Shown piece by piece: positions 34,956-44,012 of a DNA stretch of 64,000 bases. The DNA comes from Seonamhaeicola algicola (GTDB taxonomy: Bacteria > Bacteroidota > Bacteroidia > Flavobacteriales > Flavobacteriaceae). The stretch is taken from contig NZ_VOSC01000030.1 in the NCBI RefSeq assembly GCF_007997385.1, forward strand, positions 186,838 to 250,837. The letters run 5' to 3'. The translations under genes were made by a program, and so were the position numbers. Numbering within the stretch: the stretch's first letter is position 1; each line of letters begins with the position of its first letter. Under the pieces are notes generated by a model, which was given only the letters and a program-made list of their open reading frames with translations, searched no databases and was not told where the DNA came from.

Positions 34956-37496
34956 TTGAAAGCACAGGTTTTAAAGATAATAACACTTTTTGTTTGTATT
35001 ACATTATTTACTGCATGCGAAGCCACAAAAAGAGTGCCCGAAAACGCGTTTTTATTAACCAAAAACACTGTAAATATTAATGATAAAAAAAATAATACAG
35101 AAGCAATAAACAACCTTATTGTACAAAGCCCTAACCGTAAAATTTTAGGTACGCCATTAAGGCTTCATATATACAATTTAGCACGAAAAAATAGAGACTC
35201 GCTTTTTGAAGCTTGGTTAGATGAGAAACCAAACCGTAGAGAACGCTTAACTAAAACACTTTCAAAAAAACAGGTTGATAACCTTAAACAATCATCAATT
35301 GGATTTAATAATTGGCTAAAAAAAACGGGCGAAGCTCCTGTTATTTTAGATGAAAATAAAACCAAAAAATCGCAAAACAGACTAGAACTTTACTACAAAG
35401 CCAATGGATGGTTTAACAACCAAGTAACTTATAATATTGATAAAAATGATAATAAACGTGCCAGTGTTACTTACAATGTTACTACTGGCAACCCCAAAAT
35501 TATAGACTCCATTTACACAACCATAAACTCTAAAGTGGTTGATTCTATTTATAAATTTTCAACTGAAAAAAGCTTTATTAATAGTAATGAACAGTATAGA
35601 GATGTACACCTTGTTAATGAAAGAGATCGTTTAACTAATTTATTCAGAAATTCTGGAGTATATCATTTCACTCAAGAAAACATAAACTTTGATGTTATTC
35701 ATAATAAAGAAAATGACAATGTTGATATTGATGTTTTAATTAGCAATAGAGCCATAAGAACGCCCGACTCTATTAAAAGAACACCTTTTAACATATACGA
35801 TATTAGAGAAGTAAACATTATTACAGATTATACGTTTAACAAAAGAAGCCAACCCTTTCAAGATTCAATTAGGTTTGGTGGCTACAACCTTTACAGCTAC
35901 GGCAAAATGCGCTATAAACCCAGAGCTTTAACAGACGCTATTTTTATTACACCAGGTGACATTTACAGAGACTCTGACCGCACACTAACATACCGCCATT
36001 TAAACCAACTACGCACATTTAAATATCCTAATATTGAGTATGTTGAAAATTTAGACAACTCACTATCAAGCACCATAAAACTAGCGCCATTAAAAAAGTT
36101 TAGCCTAAGTTTAGGTGCCGATGTTTCTACAAGTAACATTCAAAAAGTAGGGTTTTCAGTAAACCCAAGTTTACAAATACGAAATATTTTTAGAGGAGCA
36201 GAAACACTTCAAATTTCAACAATTGGTGCTATTGGAGCTTCTATTGATGCCAACAAAGATGATGCTGACCCATTTTTTGATATTATTGAATATGGTTTAG
36301 ATTTAAAACTAACCATACCAAGACTACTATCACCATTTTACACAGAGCGCCTTATACCCAAGCACATGTCTCCAAACACCCGCATTGGCATAGCGCTATC
36401 AAGTCAAACTAACATTGGTTTAGATAAACAATCATTAAGCGGCACCTTAAATTACAACTGGTTTCCTAGTAGCAAAATAACCAATAAACTAGATTTATTT
36501 AACGTACAATATGTCAGAAATTTAAATACAAATAATTATTTTGAAGTTTACCAAAATTCATATTCACTATTAAATAATATTGCTAAAGATGTTAATTACA
36601 CTGATGATGATTTGAATTTACCAAACGCTGAAAATATGGTTAATGAAGCCGAAGAATTTATAGACTACGCGCTTTCAAACCCTACGCCTTCTGAAATTTC
36701 AAACGCTCAAAGAAGCAATATTAATAGTATTAATGAACGTAAAGAACGTTTAACCGAAGACAACCTTATACTATCTACAGCTTTTAGTTTTACAAAAGAC
36801 GAAAGAACCAATCTTTTTGATGATGATTTTTCAATATTCAGATTCAAAATAGAATTTGCAGGCAACTTATTAGCAAACGCCTCAAGCCTTTTAGGACTAA
36901 AAAAAGATGAAAACAACCGCTACAAACTACTAGATGTTGCTTTTTCACAATATGCTAAAACCGAAATAGAATATACAAAACACTGGGATTTGGGTTCAAA
37001 AAATGTACTAGCACTACGTAGCTTTTTTGGTATTGCTATACCGTATGGCAACTCATCAAACATACCGTTTTCAAAAAGTTTTTTTGCTGGTGGCCCCAAT
37101 GACAACAGAGCATGGTCTGCCTACCGTTTAGGGCCTGGTAGTACAGAATCTGCCAATGAATTTAATGAAGCTAACTTAAAATTAGCTTTAAATATTGAGC
37201 AACGTTTTAATATTTTTGAAAACTTAAACGGCGCATTGTTTGTTGATGCTGGTAATATTTGGAATGTACTTGATGATGTTGATGACCCCAACGCTACTTT
37301 TAACAATTTAAGCGCGTTAAAAGACATTGCTATTGGTTCTGGTTTTGGCTTAAGGTATGATTTTAGCTTTTTCGTTTTTAGGTTTGATATTGGTTTTAAA
37401 ACCTATAACCCAACATATACAGATAACAATAGGTGGTTTAATGATTATAACTTTGCCAATGCTGTTTACAACATAGGTATTAACTACCCATTCTAA
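34956..37496 (+). CDS. tamL: TamL-like lipoprotein (BamA/TamA family)
   Basis: 846 aa starting at TTG (34956). No ATG lies in frame between the promoter box and the mature protein, and the TTG gives a normal signal, 'MKAQVLKIITLFVCITLFTAC'. The lipobox Cys means a lipid-anchored Omp85-type protein, as in the Bacteroidota TamL described as a partner of TamB. POTRA-like domains occupy about residues 140-390, and the C-terminal barrel carries 'FFAGGPNDNRAWSAYRLGPG', the Bacteroidota form of the conserved Omp85 loop, and ends 'YNIGINYPF'. Role: assembly of outer-membrane proteins or lipid traffic. No tamB gene is adjacent. Confidence 0.9.
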   Translation: MKAQVLKIITLFVCITLFTACEATKRVPENAFLLTKNTVNINDKKNNTEAINNLIVQSPNRKILGTPLRLHIYNLARKNRDSLFEAWLDEKPNRRERLTKTLSKKQVDNLKQSSIGFNNWLKKTGEAPVILDENKTKKSQNRLELYYKANGWFNNQVTYNIDKNDNKRASVTYNVTTGNPKIIDSIYTTINSKVVDSIYKFSTEKSFINSNEQYRDVHLVNERDRLTNLFRNSGVYHFTQENINFDVIHNKENDNVDIDVLISNRAIRTPDSIKRTPFNIYDIREVNIITDYTFNKRSQPFQDSIRFGGYNLYSYGKMRYKPRALTDAIFITPGDIYRDSDRTLTYRHLNQLRTFKYPNIEYVENLDNSLSSTIKLAPLKKFSLSLGADVSTSNIQKVGFSVNPSLQIRNIFRGAETLQISTIGAIGASIDANKDDADPFFDIIEYGLDLKLTIPRLLSPFYTERLIPKHMSPNTRIGIALSSQTNIGLDKQSLSGTLNYNWFPSSKITNKLDLFNVQYVRNLNTNNYFEVYQNSYSLLNNIAKDVNYTDDDLNLPNAENMVNEAEEFIDYALSNPTPSEISNAQRSNINSINERKERLTEDNLILSTAFSFTKDERTNLFDDDFSIFRFKIEFAGNLLANASSLLGLKKDENNRYKLLDVAFSQYAKTEIEYTKHWDLGSKNVLALRSFFGIAIPYGNSSNIPFSKSFFAGGPNDNRAWSAYRLGPGSTESANEFNEANLKLALNIEQRFNIFENLNGALFVDAGNIWNVLDDVDDPNATFNNLSALKDIAIGSGFGLRYDFSFFVFRFDIGFKTYNPTYTDNNRWFNDYNFANAVYNIGINYPF

Positions 37497-37573
37497 AACA
37501 AAAAACTATAACGTTTTAGTTTTAAATTATCTTCAACATACTAAAAACCACATATTTTTATATAAAATTTAAT

Positions 37574-37581
37574 TACTTTTG
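37574..37581 (+). promoter_or_regulatory. Candidate -7 box for fbaA
   Basis: TACTTTTG, 33 bp upstream of the fbaA ATG. Confidence 0.5.
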
Positions 37582-37614
37582 AAAACATTAAATTCAAATT
37601 AAATTCAACATAAA

Positions 37615-38682
37615 ATGGCACATAATATAAAACCAGGAGTTGCTACAGGTTATGAGGTACAAGAAATCTTTAAACTAGCAAAAGAAAAAGGATTTGCTTT
37701 ACCAGCTGTAAATGTAATAGGCTCTAACGCAATTAATGGTGTTTTAGAAACTGCAGCAGCACTAAACGCTCCTGTTATTATTCAATTCTCAAATGGTGGC
37801 GCACAATTTAACGCAGGAAAAGGCTTAAGTAATGATGGGCAAAAAGCAGCTATTCAAGGTGCTATTGCTGGTGCTAAACACGTTCATACTATGGCTGAGG
37901 CTTACGGTGTTCCTGTAATTTTACATACAGACCACTGTGCCAAAAAATTATTACCTTGGATTGATGGTTTATTAGATGCTAGTGAAAAACACTACGCCGA
38001 AACTGGTAAATCATTATTCAGTTCACATATGATTGACTTATCAGAAGAGCCAATTGAAGAAAATATTGAGCTTTGTAAAACATACCTAGAGCGCATGAGC
38101 AAAATGAACATGACGCTAGAAATTGAATTAGGTATTACTGGTGGTGAAGAAGACGGTGTTGATAATACCGATGTTGATGATTCAAAATTATACACACAAC
38201 CAGAAGAAGTTGCTTACGCTTATGAAGAATTAAGTAAAGTAAGTGACCAATTTACTATTGCAGCAGCTTTTGGTAATGTTCATGGTGTTTACAAACCAGG
38301 AAACGTTAAATTAACACCAAAAATCTTAAAAAACTCACAAGAATACATCGCTGAAAAATATGGTGTTGGCCACAACCATATAGACTTTGTTTTCCACGGT
38401 GGCTCAGGTTCAACTGTTGAAGAAATTAGAGAAAGTATTAGCTACGGTGCTATTAAAATGAATATTGATACTGATTTACAATATGCGTTTATGACTGGCA
38501 TTAGAGATTACATGGGTACAAAAGCTGAATATTTAAAAGCTCAAATAGGAAACCCTGACGGTGATGATGTACCTAACAAAAAATATTATGATCCGCGTGT
38601 TTGGTTACGCGAAGGCGAAAAAACGTTTGTAGAGCGTTTAAAGAAAGCTTTTGAAGACTTAAACAATGTAAACACGTTATAA
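37615..38682 (+). CDS. fbaA: Class II fructose-bisphosphate aldolase
   Basis: 355 aa. Zn-dependent cleavage of fructose 1,6-bisphosphate to DHAP and glyceraldehyde 3-phosphate in glycolysis/gluconeogenesis. Zn and catalytic residues are seen in 'VILHTDHCAKKLLPW', 'LEIELGITGGEEDGVDN' and 'FVFHGGSGSTVEEI', with phosphate binding in 'GAIKMNIDTDLQYAF'. The length matches the E. coli-type (class IIA) enzyme. It has its own promoter box and a strong terminator; accD follows under a separate box. Confidence 0.97.
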   Translation: MAHNIKPGVATGYEVQEIFKLAKEKGFALPAVNVIGSNAINGVLETAAALNAPVIIQFSNGGAQFNAGKGLSNDGQKAAIQGAIAGAKHVHTMAEAYGVPVILHTDHCAKKLLPWIDGLLDASEKHYAETGKSLFSSHMIDLSEEPIEENIELCKTYLERMSKMNMTLEIELGITGGEEDGVDNTDVDDSKLYTQPEEVAYAYEELSKVSDQFTIAAAFGNVHGVYKPGNVKLTPKILKNSQEYIAEKYGVGHNHIDFVFHGGSGSTVEEIRESISYGAIKMNIDTDLQYAFMTGIRDYMGTKAEYLKAQIGNPDGDDVPNKKYYDPRVWLREGEKTFVERLKKAFEDLNNVNTL

Positions 38683-38699
38683 TTAACGTAATACAAAAT

Positions 38700-38733
38700 A
38701 AAAAAAGCTCTGTTTTTAACAGAGCTTTTTTTT
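38700..38733 (+). terminator. Rho-independent terminator of fbaA
   Basis: Stem AAAAAGCTCTGTT / AACAGAGCTTTTT with loop TTT, then T8, 18 bp after the stop. Confidence 0.92.
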
Positions 38734-38804
38734 GTACAACACATTTAGTATGCATGCATTACAATAAAAACAGCATGGTGTTACCACAAAATTAAAAAAA
38801 GCCT

Positions 38805-38812
38805 TAATTTTG
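38805..38812 (+). promoter_or_regulatory. Candidate -7 box for accD
   Basis: TAATTTTG followed by CC, 111 bp upstream of the ATG. It lies in the loop of an 8-bp inverted repeat (AAAAGCCT at 38797 and AGGCTTTT at 38817). Confidence 0.45.
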
Positions 38813-38923
38813 CCTTCAGGCTTTTAGAGTAATGAGCACTTAAAATTAAGCTGCATTAAAAGTAACCCTAAAACCCAGAAACATAAAACGGTAAACAACC
38901 GTAAACCTAAAATTATAAATCAT

Positions 38924-39781
38924 ATGTCTTGGTTTAAAAGAAAAACAAAAGGAATAACCACAACTACCGAAGAAAAAAAAGACACTCCTAAAGGTCTTTG
39001 GTACAAAACCCCAACAGGTAAAATTGTTGATACTGAAGAACTAGCTAGAAACTTTTACGTAAGTCCAGAAGATGGTTACCATGTACGTATTGGTAGCAAA
39101 GAATATTTTGAAATACTTTTTGATGACAACAAGTTTAAAGAATTAGATGCCAATTTAGAATCTAAAGACCCTTTGAAATTTGAAGACACAAAAAAATACC
39201 CTGAACGCTTAAAAGCAGCTCAAGAAAAAACAAAACTTAAAGACGCCGTAAGAACCGCCGTTGGAAAATCAAAAGGCCGTGATTTAGTAGTAGCTTGTAT
39301 GGATTTTAGTTTTATTGGTGGCTCTATGGGAAGTGTTGTTGGTGAAAAAATAGCACGTGCAGCAGATTACTCATTAAAAAACAACGTACCATTAATGATT
39401 ATTTCAAAATCTGGCGGTGCAAGAATGATGGAAGCCGCATTATCATTAATGCAATTAGCTAAAACATCAGTAAAACTAGCGCAATTAGCTGATGCCAAAA
39501 TACCATATATTTCATTGTGTACAGATCCTACAACTGGTGGCACAACAGCATCATTTGCTATGTTGGGAGACATTAATATTAGTGAACCTGGTGCTTTAAT
39601 TGGTTTTGCAGGCCCACGTGTTGTAAAAGATACTACCGGACAAGATTTACCTGAAGGTTTCCAAACTTCAGAGTTTTTGTTAGAACATGGTTTTTTAGAT
39701 TTTATTACTTTAAGAAAAGAATTAAAAAATAAAGTAAATCAGTATCTAGATTTAATATTAAATATGCCAATAAGAGCATAA
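38924..39781 (+). CDS. accD: Acetyl-CoA carboxylase carboxyltransferase beta subunit
   Basis: 285 aa. Transfers carboxyl from carboxybiotin to acetyl-CoA, the committed step of fatty-acid synthesis, with AccA. Crotonase-like core with '[15 protein letters not shown]', '[18 protein letters not shown]' and '[18 protein letters not shown]', plus '[24 protein letters not shown]'. The N-terminus aligns with the E. coli zinc ribbon, but all four ribbon cysteines are missing: the segment reads '[16 protein letters not shown]' and '[14 protein letters not shown]'. This appears to be shared by flavobacterial AccD, from memory. Confidence 0.96.
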   Translation: MSWFKRKTKGITTTTEEKKDTPKGLWYKTPTGKIVDTEELARNFYVSPEDGYHVRIGSKEYFEILFDDNKFKELDANLESKDPLKFEDTKKYPERLKAAQEKTKLKDAVRTAVGKSKGRDLVVACMDFSFIGGSMGSVVGEKIARAADYSLKNNVPLMIISKSGGARMMEAALSLMQLAKTSVKLAQLADAKIPYISLCTDPTTGGTTASFAMLGDINISEPGALIGFAGPRVVKDTTGQDLPEGFQTSEFLLEHGFLDFITLRKELKNKVNQYLDLILNMPIRA

Positions 39782-39801
39782 TTACAAGAAATAAAAAAAT
39801 T

Positions 39802-39842
39802 AAAAGCGCCTAAATATAAATACTATTTTGGGCGCTTTTTTT
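39802..39842. terminator. Bidirectional terminator between accD and PAS kinase
   Basis: AAAAGCGCC paired with GGGCGCTTTT, with AAA/TTT extensions toward the loop and T-rich sequence on both outer sides. It serves both convergent genes; the kinase stop codon abuts it. Confidence 0.85.
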
Positions 39843-40944
39843 ATGCGCTCTTTTTTAAGTATGTTAAAAATTTTGTACCAATACCTACTTCACTTTCAAC
39901 CTCAACATAACCACCCATTGATTCTATTTGGTTTCTTGTAATAAACAAACCTAAGCCCATAGCATCTTTATTTCTATGAAATGTTTTATACATTTCAAAC
40001 ATGTGGTTACCGTGTTTATCTAAATCTATTCCAATACCATTATCTCTTACGCACAACACTACATAGTCATCTTCTAAAAAACTAGATAATACTACTTTTC
40101 CGGGCCTATTAGTACTTCGGTATTTTATGGCATTGGTTAAAAAATTAAGAATTATACTATCTAAATAAGCTGGTATTACTCTTAAATAGTGGTCTGGTTT
40201 CACATTATTTTCTATAGTAAAGTTTATATTCTTAACTAAAGCACTAACATTATAAATAGCATTTTTAACATATAATCTTAAATTAACACGTTCCATTTTA
40301 TCATCAGAAACGGCTCTAATTTTTGCAATTTCTGCCAAATGCGTAACTGTTTCATTTAAGTTTAATATAGATTCTTTTAAGAAACTAAAATTTTCACTTT
40401 TGGCAATTAAACCATTCTCTTCATCTTCAATAAAACTATACAGCGTTTTTAGGTTAGAAGCGTGTGTTCTTAAATTATGGGTTATTATGTTAGCAAAATT
40501 TGACAGACGTGTATTTTGTTCTTTTGCTACATCAAGCATGTTTTGCAAACCAACCGATGCCTTTTTTTGTTGTGAAATATCACTAACCTGCGATATGAAA
40601 TGTAATGGCCTATGGTAATCATCTCTTACTAAAGACACTGAGAGTAGTGCCCATATTATATGGCCACGTTTATGAAAATACCGTTTTTCTATTTGATAAC
40701 TTTCAATTTCACCTCTTAGTAGAGATTGCATAAGACTCACATCTAAATCTAAATCGTCTTTATGCGTAATTTCCTGAAATGTTAAGTTATAGAGTTCTTC
40801 TTTAGTATACCCTAAAGTTTTCTCAATACTGTTGTTTACCTTTATCCAATCGCCTTTTAAACTAACTATTGCAATTCCCCCACTTGCATAATTAAATATG
40901 TTTTCAAAAATCCTATCAGCGTCAAGGCTTATATTTTTCCTCAT
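39841..40944 (-). CDS. PAS-domain sensor histidine kinase
   Basis: 367 aa with no signal peptide or membrane helix, so probably cytoplasmic. PAS domain with PAC (about residues 10-130; 'YASGGIAIVSLKGDWIKVNNSIEKTLGY', 'YFHKRGHIIWALLSVSLVRD'). The dimerisation helix has phospho-acceptor His in 'ANIITHNLRTHASNL'. The HATPase domain carries the N box 'ILNFLTNAIKYR', G1 'VRDNGIGID' and 'GLGLFITRNQIESMGG'. All catalytic boxes are intact. No response regulator is adjacent, so it is an orphan kinase here; the signal sensed is not known. Confidence 0.93.
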   Translation of the reverse strand: MRKNISLDADRIFENIFNYASGGIAIVSLKGDWIKVNNSIEKTLGYTKEELYNLTFQEITHKDDLDLDVSLMQSLLRGEIESYQIEKRYFHKRGHIIWALLSVSLVRDDYHRPLHFISQVSDISQQKKASVGLQNMLDVAKEQNTRLSNFANIITHNLRTHASNLKTLYSFIEDEENGLIAKSENFSFLKESILNLNETVTHLAEIAKIRAVSDDKMERVNLRLYVKNAIYNVSALVKNINFTIENNVKPDHYLRVIPAYLDSIILNFLTNAIKYRSTNRPGKVVLSSFLEDDYVVLCVRDNGIGIDLDKHGNHMFEMYKTFHRNKDAMGLGLFITRNQIESMGGYVEVESEVGIGTKFLTYLKKSA

Positions 40945-41066
40945 ACGTCATAATGTAATAGCTTACCTAAAAATAGAAAATATATTTGATTATCAGCACA
41001 TTTAACAAGGAAAATATTACTTTTTAAAAAGTTTATGTTTTTTGCTATTTAAAATTTAATTATAAT

Positions 41067-41074
41067 TATATTTG
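41067..41074 (+). promoter_or_regulatory. Candidate -7 box for rpsO
   Basis: TATATTTG followed by CC, 54 bp upstream of the rpsO ATG. It overlaps the in-frame TTG at 41072, excluding that as a start. Confidence 0.55.
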
Positions 41075-41128
41075 CCGCTTGAAAGATGGTCTTTCATATA
41101 CATAAAAATCATTTACAATAATATTAGC

Positions 41129-41398
41129 ATGTATTTAACAAAAGAAAAGAAAGAAGAAATCTTCGCAAAACACGGAAAAGGTAAAAACGATTCTGGTACA
41201 GCGGAGGCGCAAATTGCATTATTTACTTACAGAATTAACCACTTAACTGAGCACTTAAAAAATAACAGAAAAGATTTTAACACTGAGCGTTCATTAGTAA
41301 AGTTAGTAGGTAAACGCAGAGCGTTGTTAGATTACTTAACTAAGAAAGATATTTTAAGATATCGTGCCATAGTTAAAGAATTAGGATTAAGAAAATAA
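41129..41398 (+). CDS. rpsO: 30S ribosomal protein S15
   Basis: 89 aa from the ATG at 41129, the normal length of S15. Binds the central domain of 16S rRNA. Signature 'GKGKNDSGTAEAQIALFTYRINHLTEHLKNNRKDF', then 'SLVKLVGKRRALLDYL' and 'LGLRK' at the C-terminus. The rpsO-pnp gene order is the classical bacterial one, here separated by about 300 bp containing a terminator, a dispersed repeat and leader hairpins. Confidence 0.97.
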   Translation: MYLTKEKKEEIFAKHGKGKNDSGTAEAQIALFTYRINHLTEHLKNNRKDFNTERSLVKLVGKRRALLDYLTKKDILRYRAIVKELGLRK

Positions 41399-41408
41399 TC
41401 GTAATAAA

Positions 41409-41439
41409 AAAAGACCACGCACTTAGCGTGGTTTTTTGT
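41409..41439 (+). terminator. Terminator after rpsO
   Basis: ACCACGC / GCGTGGT with loop ACTTA, followed by T6, 15 bp after the rpsO stop. Confidence 0.88.
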
Positions 41440-41465
41440 TTTAGCCCTGAACTTAGCTGATGGGT

Positions 41466-41553
41466 GCGTTAGGGATTGAAGCGGCATCCTTTTTTTGAGG
41501 TACGAAAAAAAAGATATAGCGTAAAGCCCGACCCCGAAGCTTCGGGGAACGCC
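41466..41553 (+). repeat. Dispersed intergenic element, copy 2
   Basis: 88 bp. It begins GCGTTAGGGATTGAAGCGG and ends TCGGGGAACGCC, and matches copy 1 (10008-10086, minus strand). The ends can pair (GCGTT with AACGC). The inner T7/A8 arms surround GAGGTACG, and the terminal hairpin CCCCGAAGCTTCGGGG is longer than in copy 1. It lies downstream of rpsO in sense orientation. Confidence 0.85.
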
Positions 41554-41704
41554 AAAAAAATAAAACTCTAAACATCAGGAAGAGTTTAAATATCCTGGTA
41601 TATAAGAAGCTAATTATAGTTTTTCATTGGTCTAGGCAAATTTTGCCACACACAACAACCGCAACAACACAACGACCATTGTTTAATTAGAATTAAAAAA
41701 TTTT

Positions 41705-43954
41705 ATGATTCCACAAACTTTTAAAGAGGTTATTGACCTTGGTGACGGTAGAGAAATTACTATTGAAACCGGAAAACTAGCAAAACAAGCTCATGGTAGT
41801 GTTGTTGTACAATGTGGTGACACTATGTTGCTTTGTACAGTTGTATCAAACTACGATGCTGCCGATGTAGATTTTTTACCATTAACGGTAGATTACCGTG
41901 AAAAATTTGCTGCGGCAGGACGTTACCCTGGCGGTTTTTTTAAACGTGAGGCGCGCCCTAGCACCGAAGAAATTTTAGTAATGCGTATTGTAGACCGTGT
42001 ATTACGCCCATTATTCCCGAAAGATTACCACGCTGAAACGCAGGTAATGATTCAATTAATGTCTTTAGATAAAGATGTAATGCCAGATGCATTGGCTGGT
42101 TTAGCAGCATCTGCAGCTATTCAATTAAGTGACATTCCTTTTGAAACACCTATTTCTGAAGTACGTGTTGCTAGACTTAATGGTGAATTCATTATTAATC
42201 CTAGCCAGTCACAATTAGAACAATCTGACATTGATATGGTTATTGGTGCTTCAGAAGATTCTGTGATGATGGTTGAAGGTGAAATGAGTGAAATTTCTGA
42301 AGAAGAAATGGTTGAGGCTATAAAAGTTGCCCACGAAGCTATTAAAATTCAAATTGAAGCTCAAAAACGTTTAGTTGCCCAAGTTGGCGCTAAAAAAACG
42401 CGTGAATATGAACCAGAAGCTGAAGATGATGCTATACTTGAAAAAGTAAAAGCGTTTGCTTATGATAAATGTTATGAGATTGCAAAAAGCGCTTCATCTA
42501 AACATGATAGAGGTTTGGCTTTTTCTGAAGTGAAAGACGCTTTAAAAGCTGAGTTTACCGAAGAAGAACTTGAAGAGGTTGGCGGTTTAGTATCAAAATA
42601 CTTTAGTAAAGTACAAAAAGACGCCGTTAGAAATTTAGTTTTAGAAGAAGGTATCCGTTTAGATGGTCGTGCAACTACAGAGATTAGACCAATTTGGTGT
42701 GAGGTAGATTATTTACCATCTACACACGGTTCTTCAATATTTACACGTGGTGAAACACAAGCTTTAGCAACGGTTACCTTAGGTACATCGCGTGAAGCTA
42801 ACATGATTGACAACCCATCGTTAGAAGGTGAAGAGCGTTTTTATTTACATTATAACTTCCCGCCTTTCTCAACAGGTGAAGCTAGACCTTTAAGAGGTAC
42901 TTCGCGTCGTGAAATTGGACACGGAAATTTAGCACAACGTGCATTAAAACGCATGGTTCCTGAAGATTGCCCATATACTGTAAGAGTAGTTTCTGAGGTG
43001 TTAGAATCTAACGGTTCATCATCTATGGCAACTGTTTGTGCTGGTACAATGGCTATGATGGATGCTGGTGTACAGCTTAAAAAACCAGTTTCTGGTATTG
43101 CTATGGGATTAATTTCTGATGGTGAACGTTATGCTGTTTTATCTGATATTTTAGGTGATGAAGATCATTTAGGCGACATGGACTTTAAAGTTACTGGTAC
43201 TGAAGATGGTATTACAGCCTGCCAAATGGATATTAAAATTAAGGGCTTAAGCTACGAGATTTTAGTAAACGCATTAAACCAAGCAAAGGAAGGCAGAATG
43301 CACATTCTTGGTAAATTAACCGATACTATTGCAACACCAAATGCAGATGTTAAAGGTCATGCCCCAAAAATGGTTACAAGACGTATACCAAATGAGTTTA
43401 TAGGTGCACTTATTGGTCCGGGTGGTAAAAACATTCAGGAATTACAAAAAGAGACTGAAACTACTATTGTTATTAATGAAGACCCTGTTACAGAAGAAGG
43501 TATTGTTGAAATATTAGGCGTTGGCTCAACAGGTATTGAGGCTGTACTAGCACGTATTGATGCTATGTTATTTAAACCAGAAGTTGGTAGCATTTACGAG
43601 GTAAAAGTCATTAAAATGCTAGATTTTGGTGCCGTAGTAGAATATACTGAAGCGCCAGGTAATGAAGTATTGCTTCACGTAAGCGAGTTAGCTTGGGAAC
43701 GCACAGAAAATGTAAGTGATGTTGTTAACATGGGCGATGTATTTGACGTTAAGTACTTTGGTATAGACCAAAGAACACGTAAAGAAAAAGTGTCTAGAAA
43801 AGCAATTTTACCCAAACCAGAAGGTTGGGAAGATAGACCTAAACGCGATAATAACAATCGTAATAGAGACAACAATCGTGGTCGTGATAACAACCGCAAC
43901 AAAGGTAATCGTAGAGACGATAGAAAGCCTAGAGAAGATAGAAAAGACGATTAA
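41705..43954 (+). CDS. pnp: Polyribonucleotide nucleotidyltransferase (PNPase)
   Basis: 749 aa. Phosphorolytic 3'-5' exoribonuclease and degradosome enzyme. Two RNase PH domains ('[17 protein letters not shown]', '[16 protein letters not shown]'; second core with '[13 protein letters not shown]', '[23 protein letters not shown]' and the catalytic '[15 protein letters not shown]'), then KH ('[20 protein letters not shown]') and S1 ('[21 protein letters not shown]'). The C-terminus (about the last 40 residues) is an Arg/Asn/Asp-rich disordered tail, plausibly RNA- or protein-binding. Leader structures are described under the intergenic region. Confidence 0.98.
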   Translation: MIPQTFKEVIDLGDGREITIETGKLAKQAHGSVVVQCGDTMLLCTVVSNYDAADVDFLPLTVDYREKFAAAGRYPGGFFKREARPSTEEILVMRIVDRVLRPLFPKDYHAETQVMIQLMSLDKDVMPDALAGLAASAAIQLSDIPFETPISEVRVARLNGEFIINPSQSQLEQSDIDMVIGASEDSVMMVEGEMSEISEEEMVEAIKVAHEAIKIQIEAQKRLVAQVGAKKTREYEPEAEDDAILEKVKAFAYDKCYEIAKSASSKHDRGLAFSEVKDALKAEFTEEELEEVGGLVSKYFSKVQKDAVRNLVLEEGIRLDGRATTEIRPIWCEVDYLPSTHGSSIFTRGETQALATVTLGTSREANMIDNPSLEGEERFYLHYNFPPFSTGEARPLRGTSRREIGHGNLAQRALKRMVPEDCPYTVRVVSEVLESNGSSSMATVCAGTMAMMDAGVQLKKPVSGIAMGLISDGERYAVLSDILGDEDHLGDMDFKVTGTEDGITACQMDIKIKGLSYEILVNALNQAKEGRMHILGKLTDTIATPNADVKGHAPKMVTRRIPNEFIGALIGPGGKNIQELQKETETTIVINEDPVTEEGIVEILGVGSTGIEAVLARIDAMLFKPEVGSIYEVKVIKMLDFGAVVEYTEAPGNEVLLHVSELAWERTENVSDVVNMGDVFDVKYFGIDQRTRKEKVSRKAILPKPEGWEDRPKRDNNNRNRDNNRGRDNNRNKGNRRDDRKPREDRKDD

Positions 43955-43971
43955 TTTTCTTTTATGAATAT

Positions 43972-44006
43972 AAAAAACCCGGTAGCATAAGTTACCGGGT
44001 TTTATT
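43972..44006. terminator. Bidirectional terminator between pnp and T9SS substrate gene
   Basis: AAAACCCGGTA / TACCGGGTTTT around a short loop, with A-rich and T-rich flanks. Both convergent genes end within 20 bp of it. Confidence 0.9.
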
Positions 44007-44012
44007 TTGGTT

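Larger units (their letters stand above)
41399..41704 (+). other. rpsO-pnp intergenic region, rich in structure
   Basis: 306 bp without a gene. In order: the rpsO terminator, the second copy of the dispersed element (41466-41553), a stem-loop AAACTCT / AGAGTTT (41563-41587), a short palindrome GGCAAA-T-TTTGCC (41635-41647), and an A/C-rich, T-poor stretch (41648-41684) likely to be unstructured just before pnp. No TAnnTTTG box is evident, so either pnp is read from rpsO or its promoter is of another kind. Confidence 0.7.

Noticed and set aside
38797-38824. Inverted repeat AAAAGCCT/AGGCTTTT upstream of accD as a terminator
   Set aside because: No T tract follows, the loop is long, and it overlaps the accD promoter box; chance or an operator is more likely.
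43835-43951. Repetitive Arg/Asn/Asp-coding stretch at the end of pnp as a DNA repeat
   Set aside because: It is in frame, follows the S1 domain and fits the disordered tails common on RNA enzymes in this phylum.
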